Assembly: GCA_037893245.1 (NCBI GenBank)
Contig: JBAIAA010000008.1
Coordinates: 5,228,001-5,292,000, forward strand
Source: Crossaster papposus
Lineage: Eukaryota; Echinodermata; Asteroidea; Velatida; Solasteridae
Direction of reading: 5' to 3'
DNA length: 64,000 nucleotides
The number at the start of each line of letters is the position of its first letter. The stretch's first letter is position 1. Shown one piece after another: positions 27,399-37,150 of this stretch. The notes under the pieces were generated by a model. It made no database searches, was not told where the DNA came from, and saw nothing but the letters and a program-made list of their open reading frames with translations. The position numbers were made by a program, and so were the translations under genes.

Positions 27399-29068
27399 CC
27401 TAAATCCTGCAAATAATATCGAAATAAAAGTTGCAATCACCCGTGAATAAAGAGATTAAATGATGTTTTCGTTTCATAAAGCATCACTTTTTCAATGAGC
27501 AAAAAAAACAAGTCAAAAGCACGTTTGAAGCAGCGGAAGGTACATTTCACTCAAGCTAAAAAGCCGCTTACCAGTCAGGCTGGACTTATCCCTGTGTTTC
27601 GCTTCCTGAACCGGATGGGGCTGGCCGACCTACTGGACAAACGGATTAATATTCAACGAGGCTCTAATGCCACTTTCCAACTGTCAGATGTCATTCTGAT
27701 GGTAACCACCGGCATTCTGGCAGGTGCCAAAAGTCTGATGAAAGTGTGCACGGTCTGGCAGGATAGCGTTCTCCGAGAATGCACCCGTTTTCAACGCATT
27801 CCTTGTGACAGTCAATTTGGACGCATTTTAAAGCTGTTCCACTTTGCCAGCGTCGTTGAACTGGAAACCGCTGTCCACGAAATGAGGGAGAGTGTTTGGA
27901 AACAGGCACTGCGCTCAGGAACATCTACCGTTTATGCTTTTAAACAGGTCACCATTGACCTCGATTCTACGGTAAAAACCTGTTTTGGTTTTCAGGAAGG
28001 CGCAAAGAAAGGGTTTAACGAGAAAAAAAGAGGGGCGCTGTCGTACCACCCGCAGCTGGCCTTTTGCGCGGAAACCAAAGAAGTGCTGCAGGGTTGGTTA
28101 CGAAGTGGTGATGCCTACACTGCTAATGGCTCCATAGAGTTTATGAAACAGTTGCTGGTTACTCTGCCTTCCCACATGAAGATTTTTTTCAGGGCTGATA
28201 GTGGCTACTTTGGTGGACCATTACTGACCTATCTGGAGGATTTAGGACATCGTTATCTGGTTAAGGTCAAACTGAAGAATCTACACAAACTGTTAATCCC
28301 GCAAGACTGGCAACCTGTCGTGCATCAGCCAGGGTGGGAGTGGTGCGAGTTTCAACACTGCTGTGGTGACTGGGACCGGGCTCGTTGCTTCGTGGCTGTC
28401 CGGCAAAGAAAGATCGGGAAGCCAGAAAACACCCAGTGCGAATTGTTAGACCCGAAGCCAGAGTACGACTACTTCTGCTACGTGACTACTGAGTCGTTGA
28501 GTCCATGGGAGATCCATAAAGCGTATGGCAAGCGGGCTACCTGCGAAACCTGGATCGAAGAGTGCAAAAACCAGATGGCTCTCGGGCAGATCAAAACCGA
28601 TCATTTCATGGCAAACAGTGCGCTTATGCAATGTGCAATACTGGCCTACAATACAACACGTTGGATGGCACTGATGAGTGGGAATCGTCAGGTGATGAAG
28701 TGGGAGCCGGAAAGCATTCGCTGCTATATGATACGGGTTGCCGGAAAACTGTTGACAGGTAACAGGCAGTTGACCGTTGCCAGTAACAAAGAGCATCTCT
28801 ACCAAACGGAGTGGGATGCTTGGCTAGCAGTAGGTGACTGTTTGTAAATAGCGAACAATGGATGATTAGAAAAACATTCTGCTAATGCGGAAGGAGTTAT
28901 CGCGCCCTGATATCAGGAATAGCAGTAAGATGAACCAAACACGACGGCTCATGTGATTAAAATCCACTGAAAAGGTAAATATTTGCTCGATAGTAGCATA
29001 ATCAGAATCAGGAGGGCTTGATCAGTTGCTGCGATTGACCTGTTCGGGTTTGGATTGCAGGATTTAGG
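27399..29068 (+). mobile_element. IS1380-type element, copy 4 (subtype B)
   Basis: Flanked by TTGCA (27394-27398 and 29069-29073). It lies inside the kinase-like gene, opposite to it in orientation. Confidence 0.95.
27495..28847 (+). CDS. IS1380-family transposase (copy 4)
   Basis: 450 residues, whole; unique change GNRQVMKWEPE (Leu to Val). Confidence 0.9.
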   Translation: MSKKNKSKARLKQRKVHFTQAKKPLTSQAGLIPVFRFLNRMGLADLLDKRINIQRGSNATFQLSDVILMVTTGILAGAKSLMKVCTVWQDSVLRECTRFQRIPCDSQFGRILKLFHFASVVELETAVHEMRESVWKQALRSGTSTVYAFKQVTIDLDSTVKTCFGFQEGAKKGFNEKKRGALSYHPQLAFCAETKEVLQGWLRSGDAYTANGSIEFMKQLLVTLPSHMKIFFRADSGYFGGPLLTYLEDLGHRYLVKVKLKNLHKLLIPQDWQPVVHQPGWEWCEFQHCCGDWDRARCFVAVRQRKIGKPENTQCELLDPKPEYDYFCYVTTESLSPWEIHKAYGKRATCETWIEECKNQMALGQIKTDHFMANSALMQCAILAYNTTRWMALMSGNRQVMKWEPESIRCYMIRVAGKLLTGNRQLTVASNKEHLYQTEWDAWLAVGDCL

Positions 29069-29073
29069 TTGCA

Positions 29074-30700
29074 TGCTTTCCTGTCTCAGCATCTTCTTTA
29101 ATCAGGTAATTTCCCTTTTTAACACCGTCCTCATCACCCAAAAAATAGCGTCGAAATACGTACGCCGTTGCAGGGTTATGCTCTCCGTCGTAGGTTTCCC
29201 CCAGCTTTTCTTTCGAGGCTAAATGCTTATGAGAGATATGCTGACAGCCTACACAAGGGTCCCCATTCTCAGAACAAAAGCCAAAATGCATTTCCTGTTC
29301 TAACTGCCAGTCCTGGCTTGCAAAACTGGGACATTTCACTGAAGCATGTCGACTTATTTTGCCTGCCAGCACTTCTTTTTCAACGAGTGTTTGAGTATCT
29401 CTGTAATGCGTGGCTTGGTAGTCCATATTTCTCAACCTGTACGAAAGATTGACCAATTTTCGCTTCGCGCTTTCAAGAATACTGACTTTCCCTGGTTTCT
29501 TAACATGCCACTTGCCTTTTAACCCCTGCTCAGTCCCTTCAGGCGTCGGTACCATAATTTTATGATCGACAGTATCCTGAAAATTTTCTCCTTCTACCGT
29601 CGAGAAAATATGCGATAAAGGTTGACTTGGGTTCAAGTGGTTTCTCTCATTAATCGCACCTATTGTTCTACTGCTCATGTTCGGGTGTTTTTTAGTTTTC
29701 AATAAAGGCGCGGAGTGTTCTGAGTTTGATGGTGATGACGTAACACCAGAGCTTACAACAGCCTCTCGTCTATCTGGCACTGTCACACTTTGTGGATGAG
29801 GCTCGTTTTGTACCTTTTTCTCTTTATCAATAACAAGCGGAGATACTCTCCTTTCAGGTGAAGGACTGGGCTGAAAATAATAACCGGCCGGAAAGCGCTG
29901 CCATTGTCCAAGCGTTTCTTCGGGGTATCCTGTCAAAAATGCCGCATGCTCTTCCTGAAGGCTATGGTACCTATGCATACTGTGAAACGGATAAACCATT
30001 GGGCCAGGATGAGAAATACCAGCAGGATTACACCCATAAAACAGAAGCTGTTGATGGCAGTCCCGCCAATGCTGTTGCAATAGATGGATATGTTGCCGGA
30101 GAACAGGCGCAAAGCGTGAAAAATGTTCCGCAGGGGCTATAAGCCTCTGTCCGTAATTGATAAACACGGGTATATGTTCTTGAAATGCATCACTGGGCAT
30201 AGTAAATACAGATGTCAGTTTTCTGGTTACACCCGTTGAGTACAAAATATCACACCCATGAGGCTTTTTATCAGGAACGGAGCCTTCCAGAGCGGCTGTG
30301 AAAGTAGGGAGGTAGTTGACCCAATGACAGGCCCCCCGCATGTAATCCTGATAGGCATAAGCCTGATGCAATTGTTGTTGCAGTAATTGCTGCTGGCTTA
30401 CTACATGCTCTCTGGCACCATTGTGAGATAGAAATAGGGCGCGAGGTTCAATAGCGCTAATCTCTCTTTCCGATAAATAAGAGATCGGTAACTGTCTACC
30501 CGGAGGACTGTTTTTTTGGAGAAAACCTGTATGTATAGACCGGATAGCCTGAGAGCTAAATGCAGGTATAAACAGTGGTTGCCTTCCTGTAACCCTATTT
30601 ACGATAGAACGCTCCTTGTGACAAGAGAGATTTACGGTTGCCTGCCATTTCTAGAATATCGTCCCTTGCTTGTTCTAACAACATATACCATCCTATAACA
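29074..30700 (-). pseudogene. Kinase-like gene of unknown function, 5' part
   Basis: A long minus-strand coding region ending at the IS1380 insertion. The central part is Pro/Ser/His-rich and probably disordered; a later block has Cys/His spacing (CFCSENGDPCVGCQHISHKH) and then FRRYFLGDEDGVKKGNYLI, which looks like the catalytic-loop D...N motif of kinase-like folds, placed as expected just before the PIDYG motif of the 3' part. Length and composition resemble secreted proteins of host-associated bacteria, but no family is recognised. Its 5' end is near 30.6-30.7 kb and does not read as one frame with the rest, so I treat the gene as a relic with about two breaks. A clear -strand promoter was not found. 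Confidence 0.55.
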
Positions 30701-30853
30701 CCATGAGGGCTGTCAGGCTGAACAACGCCTAGGTTAGAAGTGTAACTGTGCATTAATAGCAATATACCTAGGGCACATGTCTAATTGAGAACGCCCCCTA
30801 AACGTAAGTATTTTTAGCTTTAGCCCTTTTTTCTCAGCAGTACCGATAAAATT

Positions 30854-30867
30854 CAAACACTCGTTTG
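30854..30867. promoter_or_regulatory. PsrA-like operator upstream of etfB
   Basis: CAAAC-ACTC-GTTTG within TTCAAACACTCGTTTGATA. It overlaps the proposed -35 hexamer, so a bound repressor would block polymerase. Confidence 0.65.
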
Positions 30868-30893
30868 ATACTGTATTGTTCGGCTGTTAGACT
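30865..30893 (+). promoter_or_regulatory. Proposed etfBA promoter
   Basis: TTGATA (30865-30870), 17-base spacer, TAGACT (30888-30893), about 80 bases ahead of the etfB start. The -35 box shares bases with the operator. Confidence 0.5.
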
Positions 30894-30975
30894 GCCAAGG
30901 CGCAGGTATTTTTTACACGCTATGCCTGTATCTTTTCATATTCACTCAAATTCTAAAAAGGAAGGCTGCGCATCC

Positions 30976-31725
30976 ATGAAACTACTAGTAGCCGTCAAAC
31001 GGGTTATCGATTACAACGTTAAAGTACGTGTAAAGCCGGATAACTCTGACGTCGATCTCACCAACGTTAAAATGGCTATCAATCCTTTCTGTGAAATCGC
31101 AGTAGAAGAGGCTGTACGCCTGAAAGAGACGGGTGTTGCCAGTGAAATTATTGCCGTTTCTATTGGACCGAAGGCCTGTCAGGAGCAGTTAAGAACCGCA
31201 CTGGCACTGGGTGCCGACCGGGCCATCCAGATTGAGGCTGATGGCTTCCCCAGCTCTTTGAGTGTGGCTAAACTGCTGAAAGCCGTGATTGATGAAGAAA
31301 AACCGGATTTAGTCATTCTTGGTAAGCAGGCCATTGATTCTGATAATAATCAGACCGGTCAGATGCTTGCTGCACTGGCGGGTATGCCACAAGGCACATT
31401 TGCCTCTGAAATCAGTGTTGAAGAGAAAACCGTCAAGGTTACGCGTGAAATAGACGGTGGTTTGCAGACATTGTCGCTTAGTTTGCCGGCTGTTGTGACC
31501 ACTGATTTGCGATTGAATGAACCACGTTACGCTAAATTGCCTGATATCATGAAAGCTAAACGAAAGCCTCTGGACGTTAAGCAACCGGCTGCCTTGGGTG
31601 TAAACGTTAGCACCACGCTGACAACTGTACGTGTTGATACTCCTCAACAACGTCAGGCAGGGGTCAAAGTCAGCAGTGTCGATGAGTTGGTCGATAAACT
31701 GAAAAATGAGGCGAAAGTAATCTGA
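30976..31725 (+). CDS. etfB: Electron transfer flavoprotein beta subunit
   Basis: 249 residues, standard length. [38 protein letters not shown], and the EtfB signature region [32 protein letters not shown] are all present. EtfAB accepts electrons from acyl-CoA and other dehydrogenases and hands them to ETF-QO. The start at the ATG of MKLLVAV is chosen by family alignment and an AAGGAAG ribosome site. The stop codon overlaps the etfA start (TGATG), indicating translational coupling. Confidence 0.96.
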   Translation: MKLLVAVKRVIDYNVKVRVKPDNSDVDLTNVKMAINPFCEIAVEEAVRLKETGVASEIIAVSIGPKACQEQLRTALALGADRAIQIEADGFPSSLSVAKLLKAVIDEEKPDLVILGKQAIDSDNNQTGQMLAALAGMPQGTFASEISVEEKTVKVTREIDGGLQTLSLSLPAVVTTDLRLNEPRYAKLPDIMKAKRKPLDVKQPAALGVNVSTTLTTVRVDTPQQRQAGVKVSSVDELVDKLKNEAKVI

Positions 31726-32657
31726 TGAGTATTCTTGTTGTTGCTGAACACGATAATAAACAGTTAAACAGTGCGACACTGAACACGGTTGCCGCTGCTC
31801 AGGCCATTGGCAATGATATTCATGTACTGGTTGTGGGTGCTGATTGTGGAGGGGTTGCTGAAGCAGCCTCTCAAATCGAGGGTGTATCCAGTGTTAAAGT
31901 CGCTGATCATACAGATTATGCGCACCAGTTAGCCGAAAATACCAGCCTGTTGATAGCAGAATTGGGTAAAGCTTTCAGTCATATTTTAGCGCCTGCTACT
32001 ACAAACGGTAAAAATGTCATGCCCCGGGTGGCCGCATTGCTGGATGTGGATCAAATCTCTGACATTCTTCGGGTCGATAATGAAAATACCTTTGCCAGAC
32101 CTATTTATGCCGGCAATGCTATTGCTACCGTAGCATCCAGTGCAGCGACTAAAGTGATTACCGTACGTACTACAGCCTTTGATCCTGCAGCCTCCAGTGG
32201 CGGTAGCGCATCGGTGGAATCATTGGATTCTCATTACCCCAGTGAGCTCTCATCATTTGTCAGTGAAGAGTTAGCTCAGTCAGACCGGCCCGAATTAACA
32301 GAGGCGAACGTGATTGTTTCCGGTGGCCGGGGTATGGGCAATGGTGATAACTTTGAATTGCTTTACACTCTGGCTAATAAACTTGGAGCGGCTGTTGGCG
32401 CTTCTCGAGCTGCCGTAGATGCTGGGTTCGTTCCGAACGACATGCAGGTGGGGCAAACCGGTAAAATTGTTGCTCCAAATCTTTACATTGCGGTGGGCAT
32501 CTCCGGCGCTATACAACATTTGGCTGGGATGAAAGACAGTAAAATCATTGTGGCCATCAATAAAGATGAAGATGCCCCTATTTTTCAGGTGGCTGATTAC
32601 GGTTTAGTGGCTGACTTATTTGAAGTGCTGCCAGAGCTTGAAAGTAAGTGTCAATAA
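31725..32657 (+). CDS. etfA: Electron transfer flavoprotein alpha subunit
   Basis: 310 residues. N-terminal EtfA/B fold, then the C-terminal FAD-binding domain from about residue 190, with [27 protein letters not shown] (the EtfA FAD signature) and [20 protein letters not shown]. It forms the heterodimer with EtfB. Confidence 0.96.
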   Translation: MSILVVAEHDNKQLNSATLNTVAAAQAIGNDIHVLVVGADCGGVAEAASQIEGVSSVKVADHTDYAHQLAENTSLLIAELGKAFSHILAPATTNGKNVMPRVAALLDVDQISDILRVDNENTFARPIYAGNAIATVASSAATKVITVRTTAFDPAASSGGSASVESLDSHYPSELSSFVSEELAQSDRPELTEANVIVSGGRGMGNGDNFELLYTLANKLGAAVGASRAAVDAGFVPNDMQVGQTGKIVAPNLYIAVGISGAIQHLAGMKDSKIIVAINKDEDAPIFQVADYGLVADLFEVLPELESKCQ

Positions 32658-32822
32658 ATGTAAAACGCTCTTAGTCAAAGCGGGCAGGGCGCTCCTGCTC
32701 GCCATTATCTACACTTCTGCTATAACAACCTAATAATATTTCCTGATAATCCCTGTTATTACTCAACTTACTGTGTGATAACATCGTGAAGAACCATCAC
32801 TCACGGATACAGTGACTTTCTT

Positions 32823-34655
32823 GTGCAGAAAGATTCTTCTTTAACGTTTAATGCAGCAGCCTTTCTTGAGCAAACACCCAGCAAACCCGGTGTTTACGAC
32901 ATGCGCGACAGTGATGGCAATACACTGTATATCGGAAAAGCAAAAAACCTTAAAAACCGAGTAGGGAGTTATTTCCGCAACACTGGGCTAACCAGCAAAA
33001 CGCTGGCACTGACAAAAAAAATTGCATCCATTGAGCTCATTATCACCCATACGGAAACTGAAGCGCTACTGCTTGAACAGGATCTTATCAAACGCCATCG
33101 GCCGCCTTACAATATTTTATTAAAGGATGATAAATCCTATCCTTATATTCTGATTTCAACCGATCACCCCTGGCCTCAAATCCGACAGCAGCGCGGGAAA
33201 AAAACAAAAAAAGGGCAGTACTTTGGGCCTTTCCCCAATGCCAGTGCGGTACGGGAAAGCCTGAATCTGCTGCAAAAGGTGTTTAAAGTCCGGCAATGTG
33301 AGGATGGCTATTTCCAGAATCGCTCACGCCCCTGTTTGCAGTATCAGATTAACCGTTGCAAAGCCCCTTGTGTAGGCCTAGTTTCTGAGGAGGATTACCA
33401 GCAGGACATCAACGATACGGCTCAATTTCTGGCAGGAAAAAGCCAGCAATTACAACAAACACTCACCCAACGTATGGAAAAAGCGGCATCACATCTGGAC
33501 TTTGAGTCTGCAGCCACTATCAGAGACCAGCTGGCTTTTCTGCAGAAGATTCAGGAAAAACAGTCTGTCACCAAAATGCAGGGCAATGCGGATGTGATTG
33601 GCATGGCCGAAGGGGGAGGGCTGGTTGCATTCAATGTACTCTTTATTCGCTCGGGCCAAATTACCGGTAATAAAGGCTACTTCCCTAGCTTCAAGCTGGA
33701 TAATAATACATCGGACTATTTGGAGCAGTTTTTAGCACAGTTTTACATTCGACTCGCGCATGCCCGAAATTTTCCCTCTGAGATTATTCTTCCACTATCA
33801 CTGCCTGACGTTGACGTGTTAGCGCAAGCAATAGAAGCGACCACTGAACAAAAAATGACCATAAAAAGCCAAGTACGCGGTGATCGGACAAATTGGCTAT
33901 CATTGGCAAACACCAATGCGAAGCAGCAGTTAACCCGACAGCTATCGGATAAAACCAACCACACAAAACGCATTAAGCAATTAGCAACATTGCTGAATTT
34001 CACTGATACCCCTCGGCGCATCCACTGCTTTGACATTAGTCATACGCAAGGCGAAGCGACAGTGGCCTCCTGTATCGCCTTTGGTGAAGAGGGGCCTATC
34101 AGTCAAGAATATCGCTGTTTAAATATTCATAACATTACAGCCGGTGATGATTATGCGGCGATGTATCAGGCACTGGAACGGCGATATCAAAAGGTAGTGG
34201 AAGGCAAAGAAGCGAAACCTGGACTGATTATTATTGATGGCGGGAAAGGGCAGTTGAGTATGGCGGAGGACTGTCTGACCAGCATGAACCTTGCTGATAT
34301 CCCTTTATTGGGTATTGCTAAAGGCGCTACGCGAAAATTGGGTATGGAAACATTGATCTATCAAGGTCAAACCCTGCAACCCGAAGGCTTTGAAGCCGCT
34401 TTTTTATTGATTCAGCATATCAGAGATGAGGCCCACCGGTTTGCTATTACAGGACACCGGCAGCGACGGCAAAAAACCAGAAATCGATCGGTGCTGGAAG
34501 ATATACCGGGTGTTGGCAGCAAACGCCGAGCCGCTTTGCTCAAACACTTTGGCGGGCGTCAGGGCGTGCTTAATGCCAGTGTTACCGCGTTAGCAAAAGT
34601 ACCCGGTATTAGCCAAACACTTGCTCAGACTGTGTACGATAGCCTCCACCTCTGA
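32823..34655 (+). CDS. uvrC: UvrABC system protein C, excinuclease
   Basis: 610 residues, normal length. GIY-YIG nuclease domain at residues 17-95 (PGVYDMRDSDGNTLYIGKAK) for the 3' incision, a cysteine-containing middle (RCEDGY/CKAPCVG), UVR motif near 205-240 (HLDFESAATIRDQLAFLQKI) for UvrB contact, an RNase H-like domain (CFDISHTQGEATVAS) for the 5' incision, and C-terminal helix-hairpin-helix repeats (LEDIPGVGSKRRAALLKHFGG). GTG start. It is followed by pgsA and tRNA-Gly/Cys/Leu, the conserved gammaproteobacterial order. Confidence 0.96.
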   Translation: MQKDSSLTFNAAAFLEQTPSKPGVYDMRDSDGNTLYIGKAKNLKNRVGSYFRNTGLTSKTLALTKKIASIELIITHTETEALLLEQDLIKRHRPPYNILLKDDKSYPYILISTDHPWPQIRQQRGKKTKKGQYFGPFPNASAVRESLNLLQKVFKVRQCEDGYFQNRSRPCLQYQINRCKAPCVGLVSEEDYQQDINDTAQFLAGKSQQLQQTLTQRMEKAASHLDFESAATIRDQLAFLQKIQEKQSVTKMQGNADVIGMAEGGGLVAFNVLFIRSGQITGNKGYFPSFKLDNNTSDYLEQFLAQFYIRLAHARNFPSEIILPLSLPDVDVLAQAIEATTEQKMTIKSQVRGDRTNWLSLANTNAKQQLTRQLSDKTNHTKRIKQLATLLNFTDTPRRIHCFDISHTQGEATVASCIAFGEEGPISQEYRCLNIHNITAGDDYAAMYQALERRYQKVVEGKEAKPGLIIIDGGKGQLSMAEDCLTSMNLADIPLLGIAKGATRKLGMETLIYQGQTLQPEGFEAAFLLIQHIRDEAHRFAITGHRQRRQKTRNRSVLEDIPGVGSKRRAALLKHFGGRQGVLNASVTALAKVPGISQTLAQTVYDSLHL

Positions 34656-34753
34656 CCGGCAATTGTTATTATTCTTCTGTCCCCTTGTTGTGCTTGATAA
34701 CCTGACTGTGTAACGTATGCTCACTCTCCGTGGTAGCAAACAACTGGGTTGGT

Positions 34754-35332
34754 ATGAACGTCCCGAACATTTTAACCTCTCTTCGTATGATTCTCGTGCC
34801 ATTTTTGGTGATCGTGTTTTATCTCCCTTATGAATGGAGTGACCTCGTCTCGGCCGGTATTTTTGCCTTTGCCGCAGCCACTGACTGGCTTGATGGCTAT
34901 CTGGCCCGCAAGCTTGATCAAAGCACGCCTTTTGGTGCCTTCTTTGACCCTGTTGCGGACAAAATCATGGTAGCTACGGCTTTGTGTCTGCTGGTTGATG
35001 ATTTCCATTCATTTTGGATCACAGTCCCTTCTGCTATCATCATTGGTCGTGAAATTGTCATTTCTGCCCTGCGAGAATGGATGGCGGAACTGGGTAAGCG
35101 TACCAGTGTTGCGGTCAGCATTATTGGTAAAGCAAAAACCATGGCCCAAATGGGCGCTATTACCTTTATGCTACTCTCTCCTATGCCCGTAATGAACTGG
35201 ATTGGTTATGCCGGCGTGGCATTGCTGTACTTCTCTGCAATGTTAACCTTGTGGTCTATGGTGGTTTACCTGAAAGCAGCTTGGCCTGATTTAACGCCGT
35301 TTCATGCTAAACCGGAAAATCCTGAAAAATAA
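34754..35332 (+). CDS. pgsA: CDP-diacylglycerol-glycerol-3-phosphate 3-phosphatidyltransferase
   Basis: 192 residues from the ATG of [12 protein letters not shown]; an upstream GTG at 34730 would add 8 unlikely residues. The CDP-alcohol phosphatidyltransferase motif D-x2-DG-x2-AR-x8-G-x3-D-x3-D is complete in [20 protein letters not shown] followed by FDPVADK. Multi-helix inner-membrane enzyme making phosphatidylglycerol phosphate. Usually downstream of uvrC, as here. Confidence 0.95.
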   Translation: MNVPNILTSLRMILVPFLVIVFYLPYEWSDLVSAGIFAFAAATDWLDGYLARKLDQSTPFGAFFDPVADKIMVATALCLLVDDFHSFWITVPSAIIIGREIVISALREWMAELGKRTSVAVSIIGKAKTMAQMGAITFMLLSPMPVMNWIGYAGVALLYFSAMLTLWSMVVYLKAAWPDLTPFHAKPENPEK

Positions 35333-35353
35333 GCAGCTTATTGCAGGCAGCGC

Positions 35354-35381
35354 TTGACAGTTGGGCAGAAAACCATAGAAT
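35354..35381 (+). promoter_or_regulatory. Promoter of the tRNA cluster
   Basis: TTGACA (35354-35359), 16-base spacer, TAGAAT (35376-35381), 75 bases ahead of tRNA-Gly. A near-consensus sigma-70 promoter. Confidence 0.7.
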
Positions 35382-35456
35382 ACGTTTCATCTTCTGCGGG
35401 GCAGCGACAACGCCAACCCACAGCAACGAATGAAAACGTTGTAAATAATTTTCTCT

Positions 35457-35498
35457 GCGGGAATAGCTCAGTTGGTAGAGCACAACCTTGCCAAGGTT

Positions 35499-35532
<34 letters not shown>
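35457..35532 (+). tRNA. tRNA-Gly (GCC)
   Basis: 76 bases including encoded CCA. Acceptor GCGGGAA pairs with TTCCCGC, anticodon loop TTGCCAA, T arm GCGAG-TTCGAGT-CTCGT. Complete cloverleaf. Confidence 0.97.
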
Positions 35533-35568
35533 AATTTACAGAGGGCTAATAACCCTTAGGCGTGAAGC

Positions 35569-35630
35569 ATAACCTTGCCAAGGTTGGGGTCGTCTCTTTA
35601 TCAAGAAAGGGCGAGTCTCGTTTCCCGCTC
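35569..35630 (+). pseudogene. tRNA-Gly remnant
   Basis: Repeats the anticodon arm AACCTTGCCAAGGTTGGGGTCG and the 3' part GCGAGTCTCGTTTCCCGCTC of the tRNA-Gly 100 bases upstream, but lacks the acceptor 5' strand, the D arm and CCA, and has about 19 foreign bases between the halves. A decayed partial duplication. Confidence 0.85.
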
Positions 35631-35662
35631 AGTGGTTATTGTTAACTTCTGTACAGAATGAA

Positions 35663-35736
35663 GGCGGGTTGGTAGAGCGGTTATACAGTGGACTGCAACT
35701 CCATCTAGGCCGGTTCGACTCCGGTGCCCGCCTCCA
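35663..35736 (+). tRNA. tRNA-Cys (GCA)
   Basis: 74 bases with CCA. Acceptor GGCGGGT/GCCCGCC, anticodon loop CTGCAAC with stem GTGGA/TCCAT fully paired (one G-U). Complete. Confidence 0.96.
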
Positions 35737-35799
35737 TATTCGCATAAAGTGCAATGCTTTGTGTCACAGTTTTCTGAAAAGCATTATCCTTTCAGAATT

Positions 35800-35886
35800 G
35801 CCCGGATGGTGAAATTGGTAGACACAAGGGACTTAAAATCCCTCGGCTTAACGGCCGTGCCGGTTCGATTCCGGCTCCGGGCACCA
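35800..35886 (+). tRNA. tRNA-Leu (TAA)
   Basis: 87 bases with CCA, long variable arm (CGGCTTAACGGCCGT), acceptor GCCCGGA/TCCGGGC, anticodon loop ACTTAAAAT. Confidence 0.96.
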
Positions 35887-35912
35887 TCTTTACAAGCTAG
35901 TAAAAAGTTTCA

Positions 35913-35986
35913 GGCGGGTTGGTAGAGCGGTTAGACAGTGTACTGCAACTCCATCTAGGCCGGTTCGACTCCGGTGCCCGCCTCCA
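35913..35986 (+). tRNA. Second tRNA-Cys (GCA), mispaired anticodon stem
   Basis: Same as the first tRNA-Cys except two changes: TTAGACAG for TTATACAG and GTGTA for GTGGA. The latter places a U opposite C in the anticodon stem. A duplicate that may be on its way to loss. Confidence 0.85.
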
Positions 35987-36002
35987 ATCAGGAATACAGC
36001 AA

Positions 36003-36392
36003 TTATCGTTTCTTAGCATCTTCCTTCGCTCTCTTTTTTTCTTCATTGCTTAAATCATAAGCATTGAGCAATACTTTCACTGCTGTATTTTCTTCTGGGG
36101 AACCCCAAGGCTTATTCAAATATCCTCCTGTTATTTTAGAAAGATCATTCATTTGCTCCTTGGCTTTTTTAATTTTATTCCGAATAGCTTCTGCCAAGCC
36201 TTCTTTACCTTTCACCGCCTTTTTTAAGGCTTTTTCATCACGATTATTTGCTCTTATATTTTTGAAAAGAATTCTCTATCTCGCTCTCTGAGAACTTTTC
36301 CGTTACCAATGTTTTCGGAAAAAGACGCTGAACATTTTTTGATTCCGTATAGTTTATATAAGTAAAATCCACTGTACGATCCGAATCATCAG
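36003..36392 (-). pseudogene. Unknown gene A, 3' part
   Basis: Minus-strand coding: DFTYINYTESKNVQRLFPKT region next to the ISAs1 insertion, then a Lys/Glu-rich C-terminal block (GKEGLAEAIRNKIKKAKEQMN, YDLSNEEKKRAKEDAKKR) to the stop at 36003. The two blocks are in different frames, so the gene was already decayed or the end is read otherwise. No family recognised. The 5' part lies at 42067-43362 beyond the ISAs1 element. Confidence 0.6.
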
Positions 36393-36485
36393 CAGGGCTG
36401 ACGCATCAATGGTGAACTAAGGAGAGTGGCATAGAGAAGTTTACCGGAGTATGGTGAGTCTTTCTTCCCTTTCGCCTTTGCCGCT

Positions 36486-37064
36486 ATGAATACCACAATT
36501 GATGTTGCCCCAGAATGTAAGAGTCTTCTTAAGCTCGCCGCAAAGAAACTGAAAGGCCATGATCGCAGGTTGTTTGTGGCTGAGGTGGCTGAAACACTCT
36601 GCTATGGCAGCCCCCGTCTCACTGAAACTGAGTTTGGTTTTGGTCGTCATACCGTAGAACTGGGTATGCATGAAAAATGCACAGGGATGATCTGTTACGG
36701 AAACTATGCTTCATCCGGGAAGCGAAAGAGTGAAGATGTCTCGCCACAATTGGCAGAGGATATTCGCTGCCTTGTAGAACCGGAAAGTCAGGCAGACCCT
36801 CAGCTACGCAATACGTTTGCCTATACACGGGTGACAGCAAAAAGTGTACGGCAGAAACTGATAGAAGAAAAAGATTGGAATAACGATTCCCTTCCTCAAG
36901 TGCGCACTATCAATAATATCTTGAATCGTTTGGGATACAAGCTGCGTAAGGTTGAAAAAACAAAGCCTGAAAAAAAATTCCGGAAACCGATGCCATCTGT
37001 GCCAATATCCGCAGAGTCAGGGAAGAGGCCGACCAAAGAAAAAATGTCTTACAACTCAGCATAG
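36486..37064 (+). CDS. ISAzo13 transposase, first frame (copy 2)
   Basis: 192 codons: helix-turn-helix part, then VSPQLAEDIRCLVEPESQAD, TRVTAKSVRQKL and TINNILNRLGYKLRKVEK. After A8 (about 36972-36979) the transposase continues in the -1 frame with RRVREEADQRKNVLQLSID, the family's conserved segment ahead of the first catalytic Asp. Confidence 0.82.
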   Translation: MNTTIDVAPECKSLLKLAAKKLKGHDRRLFVAEVAETLCYGSPRLTETEFGFGRHTVELGMHEKCTGMICYGNYASSGKRKSEDVSPQLAEDIRCLVEPESQADPQLRNTFAYTRVTAKSVRQKLIEEKDWNNDSLPQVRTINNILNRLGYKLRKVEKTKPEKKFRKPMPSVPISAESGKRPTKEKMSYNSA

Positions 37065-37150
37065 ACTGCACAGCAACGGTCAATCTCGGAGATTTTTCTC
37101 GGGGTGGAAAAGATAGAGGTTCCTCAGCCGTCAAGGCGCTGGATCATGAT

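Larger units (their letters stand above)
30701..30975. other. etfBA upstream region
   Basis: Intergenic region holding the etfB promoter and operator listed below; otherwise no gene seen. A possible GTG/ATG-started N-terminal extension of etfB from 30865 is unlikely because it overlaps the promoter. Confidence 0.6.

Noticed and set aside
29858-30142. 94-codon plus-strand ORF
   Set aside because: Lies antisense inside the long kinase-like coding region and matches no family.
30865-30975. N-terminal extension of EtfB
   Set aside because: The extension would overlap the promoter and operator; family N-termini begin at MKLLVAVKR.
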